A stretch of 64,000 nucleotides of DNA. Origin: Acidimicrobiaceae bacterium (GTDB lineage: Bacteria; Actinomycetota; Acidimicrobiia; Acidimicrobiales; RAAP-2). Positions 20,021 to 28,308 of the stretch are shown here, piece after piece. The notes beneath the pieces were generated by a model. The model searched no databases and was not told the DNA's origin. It was given only the letters and a program-made list of their open reading frames with translations. Each line of letters opens with the position of its first letter. Position 1 is the stretch's first letter. The stretch is from the NCBI GenBank assembly GCA_027451285.1, contig DAIDJP010000016.1, positions 62,001-126,000 of the forward strand, given 5' to 3'. The position numbers and the translations under genes were made by a program.

Positions 20021-23000
20021 GTGAGCTGAGCGGCTTCGTCGCGATACGTACCGAGGGAGGCCTGCTGCCAGCCGACCTGCTCGCCCGGGTGCGCGGATCT
20101 GACGCGTCACTGCCCGGGCTCAGCGCCGCGGACTATCACCTCGCCCCGGGCGAGAGGCTCAGCGAACTCGTTGCGCGTTCATGGAACCGCCTGGTTCCCC
20201 TCTGGCGGCGCTTCGCTGAGGATCTGGAAACCCTCACCGCCGGAGATCCGGCAGCCGGGGCGACCCGCGAGCGGTGGCTCTCTCCGCTGCTGGCCGAACT
20301 CGGCTTCGGCCGTCTGACGACCTCACGAGCCCTTGAGATCGAGGGTAAGAGCTACCCGGTCTCGCACTGGTGGGGTCGAGTGCCGATCCACCTCGTGGGG
20401 GCAAATACCTCACTCGAGCGGCGCCAGGCTGGCGTGCGGGGAGCGGCGAGCGCCAGCCCGCACAGCATGGTCCAGGAGCTGCTTAATCGCTCTGATGACT
20501 ACCTCTGGGCGATGATCTCCAACGGCCGACAGCTGCGCATCCTGCGCGACAACGTGAGTCTGACGCGCCAAGCCTTCCTCGAGTTCGACCTTGAGACCAT
20601 CTTCGCCAACGAGATCTACGACGAGTTCGTGGTTCTTTGGCTCGTCGCTCACGAGAGCCGCCTCAATCCCGAGGATCCGGCCACGTCGTGGCTAGAGCGC
20701 TGGCGCGAGGAGGCCGCCTCGACCGGCGCACGCGCCCTCGACGCCTTGCGTGGCCAGGTGGAAGAGGCGATCCAGATTGTCGGGCGGGGGTTTCTCGCCT
20801 ACCCCGACAACCACGAATTGCGTCGGCGCCTGCGCGCGGGCGACCTCGCCCCCCTCGACTACTACCGCCAGCTGTTGCGTCTGATCTACCGGCTCATCTT
20901 CCTGCTCGTCGCCGAGGATCGGGGAGTCCTGTTCCACCCCGACGCCACCGAACTCGCTCGACGCCGCTACGGCGACTTCTACAGCGTGGGGCGCCTGCGC
21001 GCGCTCGGCGCCGGACGCCTAGGGCGCGGTCCCCACCCGGACCTGTGGCGATCGCTGCTGGTCGTGTTCCGTGGCCTCGACTCACCGTCGGGCATTCCCG
21101 CGCTCGGCCTGCCGGCCCTGGGCTCCTTCCTCTGGTCGAGCGATGCCACGCCCGACCTTGACGGGAGTGACCTCGCTGATACGGACCTTCTGGCCGCGGT
21201 TCAGGCGATCACTTTGCGCGTGGACCCAACGGTTCGGCTGCTACGTCCGATCGACTATCGCAATTTGGGCTCAGACGAGCTCGGTGGCATCTACGAAGGG
21301 CTGCTCGAACTACACCCGACGATCAACCTCGAGCCGGCCGACTTCACCCTTGAAACCGTGATCGGCAGCGAGCGCAAGAGCACCGGCAGTTACTACACCC
21401 CTGACTCACTGATTGCGGCGCTGCTCGACTCGGCATTGACGCCCCTGCTCGACCGCGCGGCGCGGTCGAAGGATCCTGAAGGGGCGTTGCTCGAGCTCCG
21501 AGTGCTCGATCCAGCGGTCGGCTCGGGTCACTTCCTCGTCTCCGCGGGGCGACGCATCGCCCACCGTCTCGCCTCGGTGCGCACCGGCGAGGCCGAGCCA
21601 GCGCCCGAGGCGGTGCGTCACGCGCTGCGCGACGTGGTGGGTAAGTGCCTCTACGGTATTGACGTCAACCCGATGGCGCTGGAACTCGCGAAGATCAGCC
21701 TGTGGCTCGAGGCGATTGAGCCCGGTCGACCTCTCTCCTTTCTCGACCATCATCTCGTGCGCGGCAACGCACTGCTCGGGGCAACCCCGGCGATGCTCGC
21801 TCGACCAATCCCGGATGAGGCGTTCAAGGCGCTTTCCGAAGACGATAAGTCGGTAGCTAGCGCATGGCGTAAGTCCAATTCGGCAGTGTTCACCTCTTCG
21901 AGGGGTGGTTTCGGGCTGTTCGCCCTCGGCTCCCCCGTCGAGGATCTCGTCGCTGATCTCGCACGCCGATCCCATGCCATCGAGGCGATGTCGGACGACA
22001 CGCTCGATGAGGTCGAGGAGAAACGGCGCTCCTACGAGACGTTGATCGAATCCGCAGATGCGACTCGAGCGCGCCTCAGCGCCGATGCGTGGTGTGCGGC
22101 GTTCTTCGCACCGAAACGACAAGGTGTTCCCAGAATCACAACGGCGACGGTCAGAAGCCTGGGTGAGGGCGTCGCGGCACCCGAGGCGTTGCCGGTGATT
22201 CTCCAAGCTCGCGAGCACCATCTTCTGCTTCACTGGCATCTTGCCTTCCCCGAAGTTTTTGAGCGTGGCGGCTTTTCGCTGGTAGTCGGCAACCCGCCCT
22301 GGGAGAAGGTGAAGCTCTCCGAGAAGGAGTTCTTCGCCGCGCGCCACCCCGAGATCGCCGGAGCTGCCGGCGCCAGGCGCAAGGCCATGATCGCTCGACT
22401 CGAGGAGGAGGACCCGGCCCTGTGGGCGACATACCGAGAGGAGCTGCGAAATGCGGAAGCCGAGAGTCTGTTCCTTCGTACGTCAGGCCGTTTCCCATTG
22501 TGCGGACGAGGTGACATCAACACCTATTCGGTGTTTGCCGAGGTCATGCGCGACGCTCTGGCTCCTGACGGCCGGCTCGGCGTCATCGTGCCGACGGGCA
22601 TCGCGACCGACGACACGACGAAGGAGTTCTTCAGTGACTGCGTGAGCCAACATCGCCTTGTGAGCCTCTTTGACTTCGAGAACCACGAGAGACTTTTTGG
22701 CGACGTTGCAACAGTCGTCCGTTTCTGCCTGCTCACGTTAACGGGTTCGGCCGGCGGTGCCGGGAAGGTGGCGTTCACGTTCTTCGCGCGCGACCCGCGC
22801 GAACTCGCCGATGCCGAACGGCGTTTTACGCTCACGCCCGAGGACTTGGCCTTGCTCAACCCCAACACGAAGACTGCCCCCGTCTTTCGTTCGCGCCGCG
22901 ACGCCGAGATTACAACCAAGATCTACCGTCGAGTGCCGGTGCTGGTGCGCGAGGACGACCCGGAAGGCAACCCGTGGGGGATCCAGTTCAGCCGGATGTT

Positions 23001-23916
23001 CGACATGAGCAACGACTCAGGTCTCTTCCGTACTACGGCCCAGCTTGAGGCGCTAGGAGCTCAACTTGAGGGAAACGTGTGGCGGAGAGGCGCCGAGGTC
23101 TGGCTGCCACTGTACGAGGGAAAGATGATTCACCAGTACAACCATCGTGACGGTGATTATTCAAAGTACGTTCTGAAGCCAGGTAAGGAGGTGCGCTCCC
23201 TGCCCGGACTGTCTGAGAGTGAATTGGCCAATCCCAATCAGCTTGCCTTTCCGCGATACTGGGTTAATGCCACTGATGTGTACGAAGCGCTCGGTATGAA
23301 GGTTCCGTGGTTGATTGGTTTCCGCAAATCGACAAACGTGACTACTAATAGGCGCACGTTGATCGTGTCGGCCCTGCCTGTTGCCGCCGTTGGAGACAAG
23401 TTGCCACTTCTTCTTCTGAATGAGGATGCTTCAACCAAGTTGTCACTAATCGCACTCTTGAACTCTTTCGCGGCAGACTACGTCGCACGGCAGAAGATTG
23501 GGGGTGCTGACATGAGCCATTTCGTCCTCAAGCAGGTTGCAGTGCCGTCGCCAGCGATGTTGCTGGAATCAGTCTCGTGGAGCGCTGGCTCGACGATCAA
23601 GGAGTGGATGGCCCAACGAGCGTTTGAGCTCCTCTACACGGCTGTCGACATGGCGGGCATTGCCAAGGAAGTCGGGTATGGCGGAGCGCCGTTTATGTGG
23701 GATCCCGACCGACGTCGTCAGTTACAGGCAGAGCTCGACGCCGCGTGTTTCCTACTGTACGGGCTTGACCGCGAGGAGATCGGCTACGTGATGGACACGT
23801 TCCCAATCGTGCAGCGCAAAGACGAGACCGCATTCGGAGAGTACTTGACCAAGCGCATGGTCCTCGAGAAGTACGACGAGCTCAGCATGTTGCGGGACAA
23901 GTGGAAGATCGGATAG
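20017..23916 (+). CDS. Adenine-specific DNA methyltransferase, Eco57I / DrmMI-like
   Basis: 1299 residues from GTG 20017. It contains the N6-adenine class I MTase motifs: YYTPDSLI (motif X region), LDPAVGSGHFL (motif I, SAM binding, about 503) and VVGNPPWEKV (motif IV catalytic NPPW, about 760). Length and order fit type IIG or BREX/DISARM methylases (PglX, DrmMI). No separate PD-(D/E)XK nuclease motif is obvious. The last third should hold the target recognition domain. From about 22.9 kb the base composition is visibly richer in A+T than the 5' part, which may mark replacement of the recognition domain. With the two helicases it probably distinguishes self from phage DNA by methylation. The target sequence cannot be read from the protein. 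Confidence 0.82.
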   Translation: MSELSGFVAIRTEGGLLPADLLARVRGSDASLPGLSAADYHLAPGERLSELVARSWNRLVPLWRRFAEDLETLTAGDPAAGATRERWLSPLLAELGFGRLTTSRALEIEGKSYPVSHWWGRVPIHLVGANTSLERRQAGVRGAASASPHSMVQELLNRSDDYLWAMISNGRQLRILRDNVSLTRQAFLEFDLETIFANEIYDEFVVLWLVAHESRLNPEDPATSWLERWREEAASTGARALDALRGQVEEAIQIVGRGFLAYPDNHELRRRLRAGDLAPLDYYRQLLRLIYRLIFLLVAEDRGVLFHPDATELARRRYGDFYSVGRLRALGAGRLGRGPHPDLWRSLLVVFRGLDSPSGIPALGLPALGSFLWSSDATPDLDGSDLADTDLLAAVQAITLRVDPTVRLLRPIDYRNLGSDELGGIYEGLLELHPTINLEPADFTLETVIGSERKSTGSYYTPDSLIAALLDSALTPLLDRAARSKDPEGALLELRVLDPAVGSGHFLVSAGRRIAHRLASVRTGEAEPAPEAVRHALRDVVGKCLYGIDVNPMALELAKISLWLEAIEPGRPLSFLDHHLVRGNALLGATPAMLARPIPDEAFKALSEDDKSVASAWRKSNSAVFTSSRGGFGLFALGSPVEDLVADLARRSHAIEAMSDDTLDEVEEKRRSYETLIESADATRARLSADAWCAAFFAPKRQGVPRITTATVRSLGEGVAAPEALPVILQAREHHLLLHWHLAFPEVFERGGFSLVVGNPPWEKVKLSEKEFFAARHPEIAGAAGARRKAMIARLEEEDPALWATYREELRNAEAESLFLRTSGRFPLCGRGDINTYSVFAEVMRDALAPDGRLGVIVPTGIATDDTTKEFFSDCVSQHRLVSLFDFENHERLFGDVATVVRFCLLTLTGSAGGAGKVAFTFFARDPRELADAERRFTLTPEDLALLNPNTKTAPVFRSRRDAEITTKIYRRVPVLVREDDPEGNPWGIQFSRMFDMSNDSGLFRTTAQLEALGAQLEGNVWRRGAEVWLPLYEGKMIHQYNHRDGDYSKYVLKPGKEVRSLPGLSESELANPNQLAFPRYWVNATDVYEALGMKVPWLIGFRKSTNVTTNRRTLIVSALPVAAVGDKLPLLLLNEDASTKLSLIALLNSFAADYVARQKIGGADMSHFVLKQVAVPSPAMLLESVSWSAGSTIKEWMAQRAFELLYTAVDMAGIAKEVGYGGAPFMWDPDRRRQLQAELDAACFLLYGLDREEIGYVMDTFPIVQRKDETAFGEYLTKRMVLEKYDELSMLRDKWKIG

Positions 23917-24213
23917 GGGCTTGCGCGGGATCTTTACAGGCCGGCGTGCTGCCTTGTTAGAACTCGCTCGTCATGGCCATGGTCTTGAGGGGCAGTTCAA
24001 TCGTTGGTTAGTAGTGGCGGGTCTCGATCCCGGCACCTTGGGCCGCTGGGCCCTTGGACAGGGCCGTCGGGGGCTCACTAGCACTCGGGAGATGGGGCGC
24101 CGACAGTCAGCGCCGACTGGGACTCGGGACCGCCGCGCCTCGTCGTCGATTGCGCTGAGGTGATCGATCTGGTGCGAGCCGTCGTCGCGGGATCTGCCGA
24201 CGCTGGGGGCTGC
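23917..24213. other. Intergenic region between the methylase and the XRE gene
   Basis: The ORF at 23921-24163 begins five bases after the methylase stop, but it has no RBS and no recognisable domain, and its tail is low-complexity Arg/Ser. It may be a remnant. I see no RNA gene or clear terminator. Confidence 0.3.
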
Positions 24214-24543
24214 TCAAAGATGTGGTGACGCGTGTCCCGGTGGTGAGGACGTCGAATCGGTTAGCGCGGCGAGCGCCGTCAACTCGTCGATCAACTCGTC
24301 CGGAGTCCGAGTGGCTTGCACGGCCAGCATCCGCCGCGTGTCCTCGTCTCGTGGTGCCAGTGAGATCTCCATGTCCAGGCCGCAAACGGCGAGCACGGCC
24401 TTGAGGCGCTCGAAGGACGGTGTGGCACGCCGTGATTCCCACCGGGCCACCTGTGGCTGTGCCACCCCGAGACGCTCGGCGAGTTGGCGCTGGGTCAACC
24501 CCGCTCGCTTGCGCGCCTCGCGCAGGAGTAGGGCGCTGGTCAT
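24214..24543 (-). CDS. XRE-family helix-turn-helix regulator, antitoxin-like
   Basis: 109 residues from ATG 24543, with GGAGGCG before the start. The 205-codon track ORF includes about 96 upstream codons that do not look coding. The Cro/C1 HTH is LREARKRAGLTQRQLAERLGVAQPQVARWE (about 5-35), followed by SFERLKAVLAVCGLDMEI, typical of HigA-like antitoxins and small repressors. The C-terminal tail TPDELIDELTALAAL is acidic. No obvious toxin gene lies next to it; the closest same-strand gene is 313 bp upstream. Confidence 0.75.
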   Translation of the reverse strand: MTSALLLREARKRAGLTQRQLAERLGVAQPQVARWESRRATPSFERLKAVLAVCGLDMEISLAPRDEDTRRMLAVQATRTPDELIDELTALAALTDSTSSPPGHASPHL

Positions 24544-24856
24544 CGCCTCCAGTGACAACTGTTCAGCTATCAAGGTGGGCCCCCGCCCTGGCGCCGGGCT
24601 TGGGGCGAACGCCAACGGCGCAAGCGAGCATCTAGGGACCTTGGAAGGAGTCGGTCGTCTCGAAGGGAATGTCGCCCAGAGTTTCAGATTCTGATTCGCG
24701 CCGGGAGCACCAGCGAGAAGAGCATTGCCTCTGCGACCAGTCACCAGGGGTACAGGTAGAAGCTTGACCGCTGAGACCGAAGGGTCGAAGCCGAGTCGGC
24801 GTCTACGCCATGGATCTGGGCGGGCAGGCACACCGGAAGCGAGCGACGGGTTCGCC
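24544..24856. other. Gap between the XRE gene and the upstream small gene
   Basis: The only long frame here is the upstream extension of the XRE ORF, rich in Pro/Arg and without a plausible start. It probably holds the XRE promoter. One isolated GGGCAGG occurs near 24825, not in the paired form found at the att sites. Confidence 0.3.
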
Positions 24857-25189
24857 TCAGCGGGATTGACGGACTCGACAGTGAGCCTGCGTGTAGTCCA
24901 CGAGATCGTAGATCAGGCCCATCGTCCTTGATCGGAGCGGCTGGTTACGGTGCTGAGCAGTCGGGCCGTCGCTGTCGTCCCAACCCATGTCCGCCCAAAG
25001 CGCCAGTCGCGCCGCCTCGTCCACGGGGGTGACGATCCTCGTGATCTCCTCGGCAACGTCGTAGTTCCTTCCAGGACGCTTTCGGACCTCGTCCACCAAC
25101 TGGCGCAACAGGGCCAGCGTCTCGGGCCGAAGTACCTCGGGCGGCCGACCGTAACGAATCGCCAGAGTCTCTGCGCTGAACTTGGCCAC
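24857..25189 (-). CDS. Small protein of unknown function
   Basis: 110 residues starting at GTG 25189, which follows an excellent RBS (AAGGAGGGA, spacing 5); the track start at 25213 lies upstream of that RBS. The N-terminal half is charged and helical (RPETLALLRQLVDEVRKRPG). The middle contains WADMGWDD, and the end contains MGLIYDLVDYTQAHC. No known domain is recognised. It may be transcribed together with the XRE gene, in which case the pair could act as a toxin-antitoxin unit, but the 313-bp gap argues against tight coupling. Confidence 0.5.
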   Translation of the reverse strand: MAKFSAETLAIRYGRPPEVLRPETLALLRQLVDEVRKRPGRNYDVAEEITRIVTPVDEAARLALWADMGWDDSDGPTAQHRNQPLRSRTMGLIYDLVDYTQAHCRVRQSR

Positions 25190-25614
25190 TGGAGTCCCTC
25201 CTTGTACTGGCACCGTCCTCGGAACTGTGTGAGTTCAGTTGCCTAGCGCAGTCATGCTCCTTCATCACCTTTCGAGGCCCGCACAGCCACCGAGAGGATC
25301 CTCCTGTGCACGAATTCGCTCCTCGAACCTGACCGTGTGGCGGCGTCGACGTGCACCGGGTCTCCGTCGTCATCCACGTGGGGATCGGGGACGGGTGTGG
25401 ATCGTCGTGCGAGTCGAGTGCTGGTCGCATCGGGTCCTCGAGTCAGGAGTCGGCCGGCGGCCTGGCCCGGGTGACACGCCGGCGCTACTCTCCAACCAGC
25501 GACACTCTTGGGGCAGTGAACCGTGCAGAAGTGAGGCGAATGGAGGCGAAAAGTGGCGAACATCACCGCGAGAACGCCGCTCGAAATACCTCTTCCCATC
25601 AGGGAAGAGGTGAC
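25190..25614. other. Region left of att copy A
   Basis: I find no supported gene; the ORFs here are mutually overlapping and lack domains. A perfect 9-bp stem-loop (CCTCTTCCC / GGGAAGAGG, 25589-25610, loop ATCA) lies five bases before att copy A. Confidence 0.35.
25589..25610. repeat. Perfect 9-bp stem-loop beside att copy A
   Basis: CCTCTTCCC (25589-25597), loop ATCA, GGGAAGAGG (25602-25610). No T-run follows. It may be a terminator for transcription entering the element or the relic of the original downstream end of the tRNA operon. Confidence 0.4.
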
Positions 25615-25659
25615 TGGAGCGGGCGACGGGAATCGAACCCGCGTTCTCAGCTTGGGAAG
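25615..25659 (-). repeat. att copy A: 45-bp tRNA-Gly(CCC) 3' fragment
   Basis: Identical over 45 bp to the 3' part of the intact tRNA-Gly at 51915-51988 (CCA end through the anticodon loop). Homology stops inside the anticodon stem, so this is not a functional tRNA. As the copy furthest from the intact tRNA it is the likely original chromosomal 3' end, displaced by integration. It marks the left end of the 4.1-kb CIME-like element. Confidence 0.85.
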
Positions 25660-25743
25660 GAACCCATTTCACTGCGAATCCAGGTTCTTCGTTCCTGATG
25701 GAGAGATGGATCTTCGGGTCGTGTACAGGTCCCAATCGATTTT

Positions 25744-25761
25744 GGGCAGGCTGCGGGCAGG
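25744..25761 (+). repeat. Pair of GGGCAGG motifs inside the left end of the CIME
   Basis: GGGCAGG at 25744-25750 and 25755-25761, 11 bp apart in the same orientation. The same paired motif occurs inside every other element end in the window, so these are candidate arm-type integrase binding sites. Confidence 0.55.
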
Positions 25762-25793
25762 CTGAGATCGAACTAACCGGGCCAACGGAACGC

Positions 25794-26474
25794 CTAACCC
25801 CCACTTCCAGTCGGGCCCTTGACCAGCGGTGTCACAAAGAGGTGTCCACAGTAGATGCCAAAGCCTCGGACGAGACCGATACCGCCCTCGTAGAACGATC
25901 GCGCCGTCAGGGTCTCCCGAGTACCGGGCAGAGTGATCCGGATCGCCTGTGTCGTCGGGCGGGGTCCATCGCATCCAGCACTTTGAATCGTGAACGATAC
26001 GACGCGGGAACGCGACGTCAATGAGAGTCGAGGGGGTGGCGCACTCGCGGTCCACCCACCGAGATAGCCGAGTTGCACACGGCTGGCAGTTACGGTCAAG
26101 TGATTTGTGAGTTCCTCGCGGACGATCGGATATCCGCCTATCAAGCAAGTTGAAAAAGAAGACACCGATGCCCTTACGTCAAGTCCGGCATGTCCCAATC
26201 CTCCGGGAATTTCTGATACGCCGAGCAGCTTCACGCGTGCGCTGGGACACGTCAGTGATTGCGCCGATGAGTTGCTGGGGCCATCGTTCACCTTTGGCGA
26301 CGGGGCGTAGCGAATAACTCCAATCGCAACTAGACATGCTGCGACGACGATGGTGAAGAGTGACATCCGGCGTACGCGGCGTCGTCGGGCCTTCTCGCGA
26401 GCCTCCTTGATCAGAAGCTCTGCCGGTTCACGCATCACGTCCCGTTCAACCTTTCCGGTTGGTGTGAACGTCAC
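25794..26474 (-). CDS. Membrane-anchored extracytoplasmic protein, DUF4232-like
   Basis: 226 residues from GTG 26474, preceded by AAGGAGG. A short cytoplasmic tail with LLIKEAREKARRRRVRR precedes one membrane helix (SLFTIVVAACLVAIGVI, about 38-54). The outer domain has four Cys and a GGLGHAGLDVRASVSS ... CLIGGYP pattern that resembles the DUF4232 domain of secreted actinobacterial proteins, where Cys pairs form disulfides. Its tail motif LIxEARxxARRRR recurs in the beta-propeller protein at 26883. It is divergent from the GntR gene and probably shares its control region. The function of DUF4232 proteins is not established. Confidence 0.65.
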   Translation of the reverse strand: MTFTPTGKVERDVMREPAELLIKEAREKARRRRVRRMSLFTIVVAACLVAIGVIRYAPSPKVNDGPSNSSAQSLTCPSARVKLLGVSEIPGGLGHAGLDVRASVSSFSTCLIGGYPIVREELTNHLTVTASRVQLGYLGGWTASAPPPRLSLTSRSRVVSFTIQSAGCDGPRPTTQAIRITLPGTRETLTARSFYEGGIGLVRGFGIYCGHLFVTPLVKGPTGSGG

Positions 26475-26483
26475 TGAACCTCC

Positions 26484-26511
26484 TTGCTCGCGACGGAACT
26501 GATGGTACTAT
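26484..26511 (+). promoter_or_regulatory. Candidate promoter of the GntR gene
   Basis: TTGCTC (26484-26489) and TACTAT (26506-26511) with a 16-bp spacer. The ATG follows 13 bases after the -10, leaving almost no 5' leader and no RBS, so the mRNA may be nearly leaderless. ACTATC and GAGTAGT around the -10 form an imperfect inverted repeat that could be the GntR operator. Confidence 0.45.
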
Positions 26512-26524
26512 CAAGAGTAGTTCT

Positions 26525-26875
26525 ATGCAAACGCCAATCATCAACAGAGACGAACCGGTCCCTCTGCACGAGCAGGTGGCCGCCGAAATTCGGCGGGCCA
26601 TCGCGGACGGCGAAGCCGCTCAGGGTGAACGCCTACCCCCCGCCGTCGACCTAGCCGGAGTACTAGGCGTGAACAAGAACACGGTGATTCGCGCTCTACA
26701 CATCCTTCGCGATGAAGGACTGCTCGACTTCACGAGGGGTCGCGGCGTGCGAGTGGTCGGGACTCCGGAACGCGGAAAGCTCATCGGGAAGATCAATGAG
26801 CTCGTCGCATTTGCTCGACAACAGGGTTACCGCAAGGAAGAACTGGCCACCATGATTCTGTCGGTCCGCGGGTAG
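26525..26875 (+). CDS. GntR-family (YtrA-like) transcriptional regulator
   Basis: 116 residues. The winged HTH is at the N-terminus: PLHEQVAAEIRRAIADGEAAQGERLPP, then LAGVLGVNKNTVIRALHILRDEGLLDFTRGRGV. A short C-terminal helical tail without a large ligand domain follows, which is the YtrA subgroup layout. These small regulators usually repress their own operon with membrane-protein genes. The next gene starts 7 bp downstream and a divergent membrane protein lies upstream, which fits control of both. Confidence 0.85.
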   Translation: MQTPIINRDEPVPLHEQVAAEIRRAIADGEAAQGERLPPAVDLAGVLGVNKNTVIRALHILRDEGLLDFTRGRGVRVVGTPERGKLIGKINELVAFARQQGYRKEELATMILSVRG

Positions 26876-26882
26876 GACGATC

Positions 26883-28139
26883 GTGTCACGCGTCGACGAG
26901 CGGACAGTGCTCATCAGTGACGAGCCGATGGAGGACTTGATCCCCGAAGCTCGGCAACGCGCGCGCCGCCGCCGCATGATCACCGGCCTCGTCGTTCTAG
27001 CAGCGTTGATTGTCATTACCACAGTCTTGAGTGTCGTTGGGGGTAGAGGAGCAACTCCGGATCTCTTCCTCACTAACGGCCCGGGTGGAGGGGCTGCAAC
27101 CAGTGTCATGGTGGACAACGTGGCGAATCTCGCAGGATCCAACACGATCACGGCCAGTGGCTCGCACGTCTGGGTGACCATCGACGACACCAATTGGAAA
27201 GCCCACCCCTTCACCACGAGATACGAGATTGTTGAGCTCAATGCGAGCACGGGAAAACTCGTTCGCATTATTCACAACGAATCCGGCGATCTCACCTGGC
27301 CGCAGGCCATGGCGGTGAGCGGATCGCACCTGTGGGTCGCGGACGAACAGTACTGGAGACTGACCGAGTTCAACGTCACAAACGGAAGACTGGTTCGCGT
27401 AATCAGCGCCAAGGCCGACGGGCTTGCTGATCCCGGCGCCATCGCCGTCAGCGGCGGTCACGTATGGATCGCGAAAAGTCACGTCGGTGCCAACTCGGTC
27501 ACCGAGCTCGACGCCAGCAATGGATCTCTGGTGCGAGTCATCAAGGCGAAGGTTGACGGGTTGAACGGACCGTCGGCGATTGCTTTCAGCGGATCACACG
27601 TCTTCGTCCTCAACGCCACTGGTGACTCCGTGACCGAACTCGATGCGAACAGCGGCGCACTCGTCCGGGTCATCAACTCGCGTGCGGGCTGCTGCGCTCC
27701 CCGCCAAGGGACCTTCGAATGGGCCGCGCCCGTGACACTCGCGGTAAGTGGACCTCACCTCTGGGTAGTGAACCAACACAACGATGCCAATGGCGCGACG
27801 TCAGAGAGTTCGGTGGTGGAGTTCGACGTCAGCAACGGATCGCTGGTACGAATCATCAGGGCGAAGGCTGATGGACTGTACATCCCGCGCGCCATCGCAG
27901 TGCGTCGGGGTCGCGTGTGGGTGGACAATGGCAACAACACGATCTCCGAACTCAACGCGAGTAATGGGTCGCTGGTGCGCATTGTCAATGTGAAGCTCGA
28001 TCCGAAGGGCCTCAACAGCGCCGACGGCATCGCCGTGAGTGGCCCTTACATTGTCGTTCTTAACATCTACAGCGGCCAGAAGGGTTCGGTCACCGTCATC
28101 AATGCGAGAAACGGAAGAATGGTGCGCGTTATCCAATAA
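26883..28139 (+). CDS. Membrane-anchored beta-propeller repeat protein
   Basis: 418 residues from GTG 26883. The cytoplasmic tail contains LIPEARQRARRRR, followed by one membrane helix (ITGLVVLAALIVITTVLSVV, about 37-56). The outer part is made of about seven repeats of 45-50 residues with the pattern xAIAVSGxHVWV ... SVTELDASNGSLVRVI, as expected for a YVTN/NHL-type propeller. No catalytic residues are evident, so binding or scaffold roles are likely. It is co-transcribed with the GntR gene. The tail motif shared with the protein at 25794 suggests related anchoring or a common partner. Confidence 0.75.
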   Translation: MSRVDERTVLISDEPMEDLIPEARQRARRRRMITGLVVLAALIVITTVLSVVGGRGATPDLFLTNGPGGGAATSVMVDNVANLAGSNTITASGSHVWVTIDDTNWKAHPFTTRYEIVELNASTGKLVRIIHNESGDLTWPQAMAVSGSHLWVADEQYWRLTEFNVTNGRLVRVISAKADGLADPGAIAVSGGHVWIAKSHVGANSVTELDASNGSLVRVIKAKVDGLNGPSAIAFSGSHVFVLNATGDSVTELDANSGALVRVINSRAGCCAPRQGTFEWAAPVTLAVSGPHLWVVNQHNDANGATSESSVVEFDVSNGSLVRIIRAKADGLYIPRAIAVRRGRVWVDNGNNTISELNASNGSLVRIVNVKLDPKGLNSADGIAVSGPYIVVLNIYSGQKGSVTVINARNGRMVRVIQ

Positions 28140-28268
28140 GAGGGGAACGTTGCTCCTCTCATCCCGCAGGCTGGGGGCGGTACCCAGTTGAGTTGATCCG
28201 GCTGTCAGATCACCCCAGGTCTCACCGGCGGCCTCCTCGAGGACCTCGTAAGAATCTGGGGGAGGTGT

Positions 28269-28298
28269 TAGTATCAGTTACATATCTAACTGATACTA
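28269..28298. promoter_or_regulatory. Perfect 12-bp inverted repeat, candidate operator of the Fic gene
   Basis: TAGTATCAGTTA (28269-28280), spacer CATATC, TAACTGATACTA (28287-28298). The right arm touches the RBS (AGGAG, 28298-28302) of the Fic gene. A dimeric DNA-binding protein bound here would block transcription or translation. The Fic protein's own C-terminal winged-helix-like region is a candidate binder. Confidence 0.65.
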
Positions 28299-28308
28299 GG
28301 AGAGCGCG

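Noticed and set aside
12066-23916. Complete classical DISARM system
   Set aside because: There are no separate drmA and drmB genes and no drmC-like phospholipase D motif, so only a DISARM-related label is justified.
23921-24163. 80-codon ORF right after the methylase
   Set aside because: No RBS and no domain; the C-terminal half is low-complexity. It may be a relic, but I cannot support a gene.
24825-24831. Isolated GGGCAGG as a further integrase arm site
   Set aside because: A single copy without an 11-bp partner and with no tRNA repeat nearby; chance is likely in GC-rich DNA.
25615-25659. Possible tRNA gene
   Set aside because: Only the 3' 45 bases of tRNA-Gly are present; the 5' half and the acceptor pairing are missing, so it is an att copy.
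26883-28139. CRISPR-like or satellite repeats
   Set aside because: The repetition is at protein level (beta-propeller blades of 45-50 residues) with diverged DNA. No CRISPR array was seen anywhere in the window.
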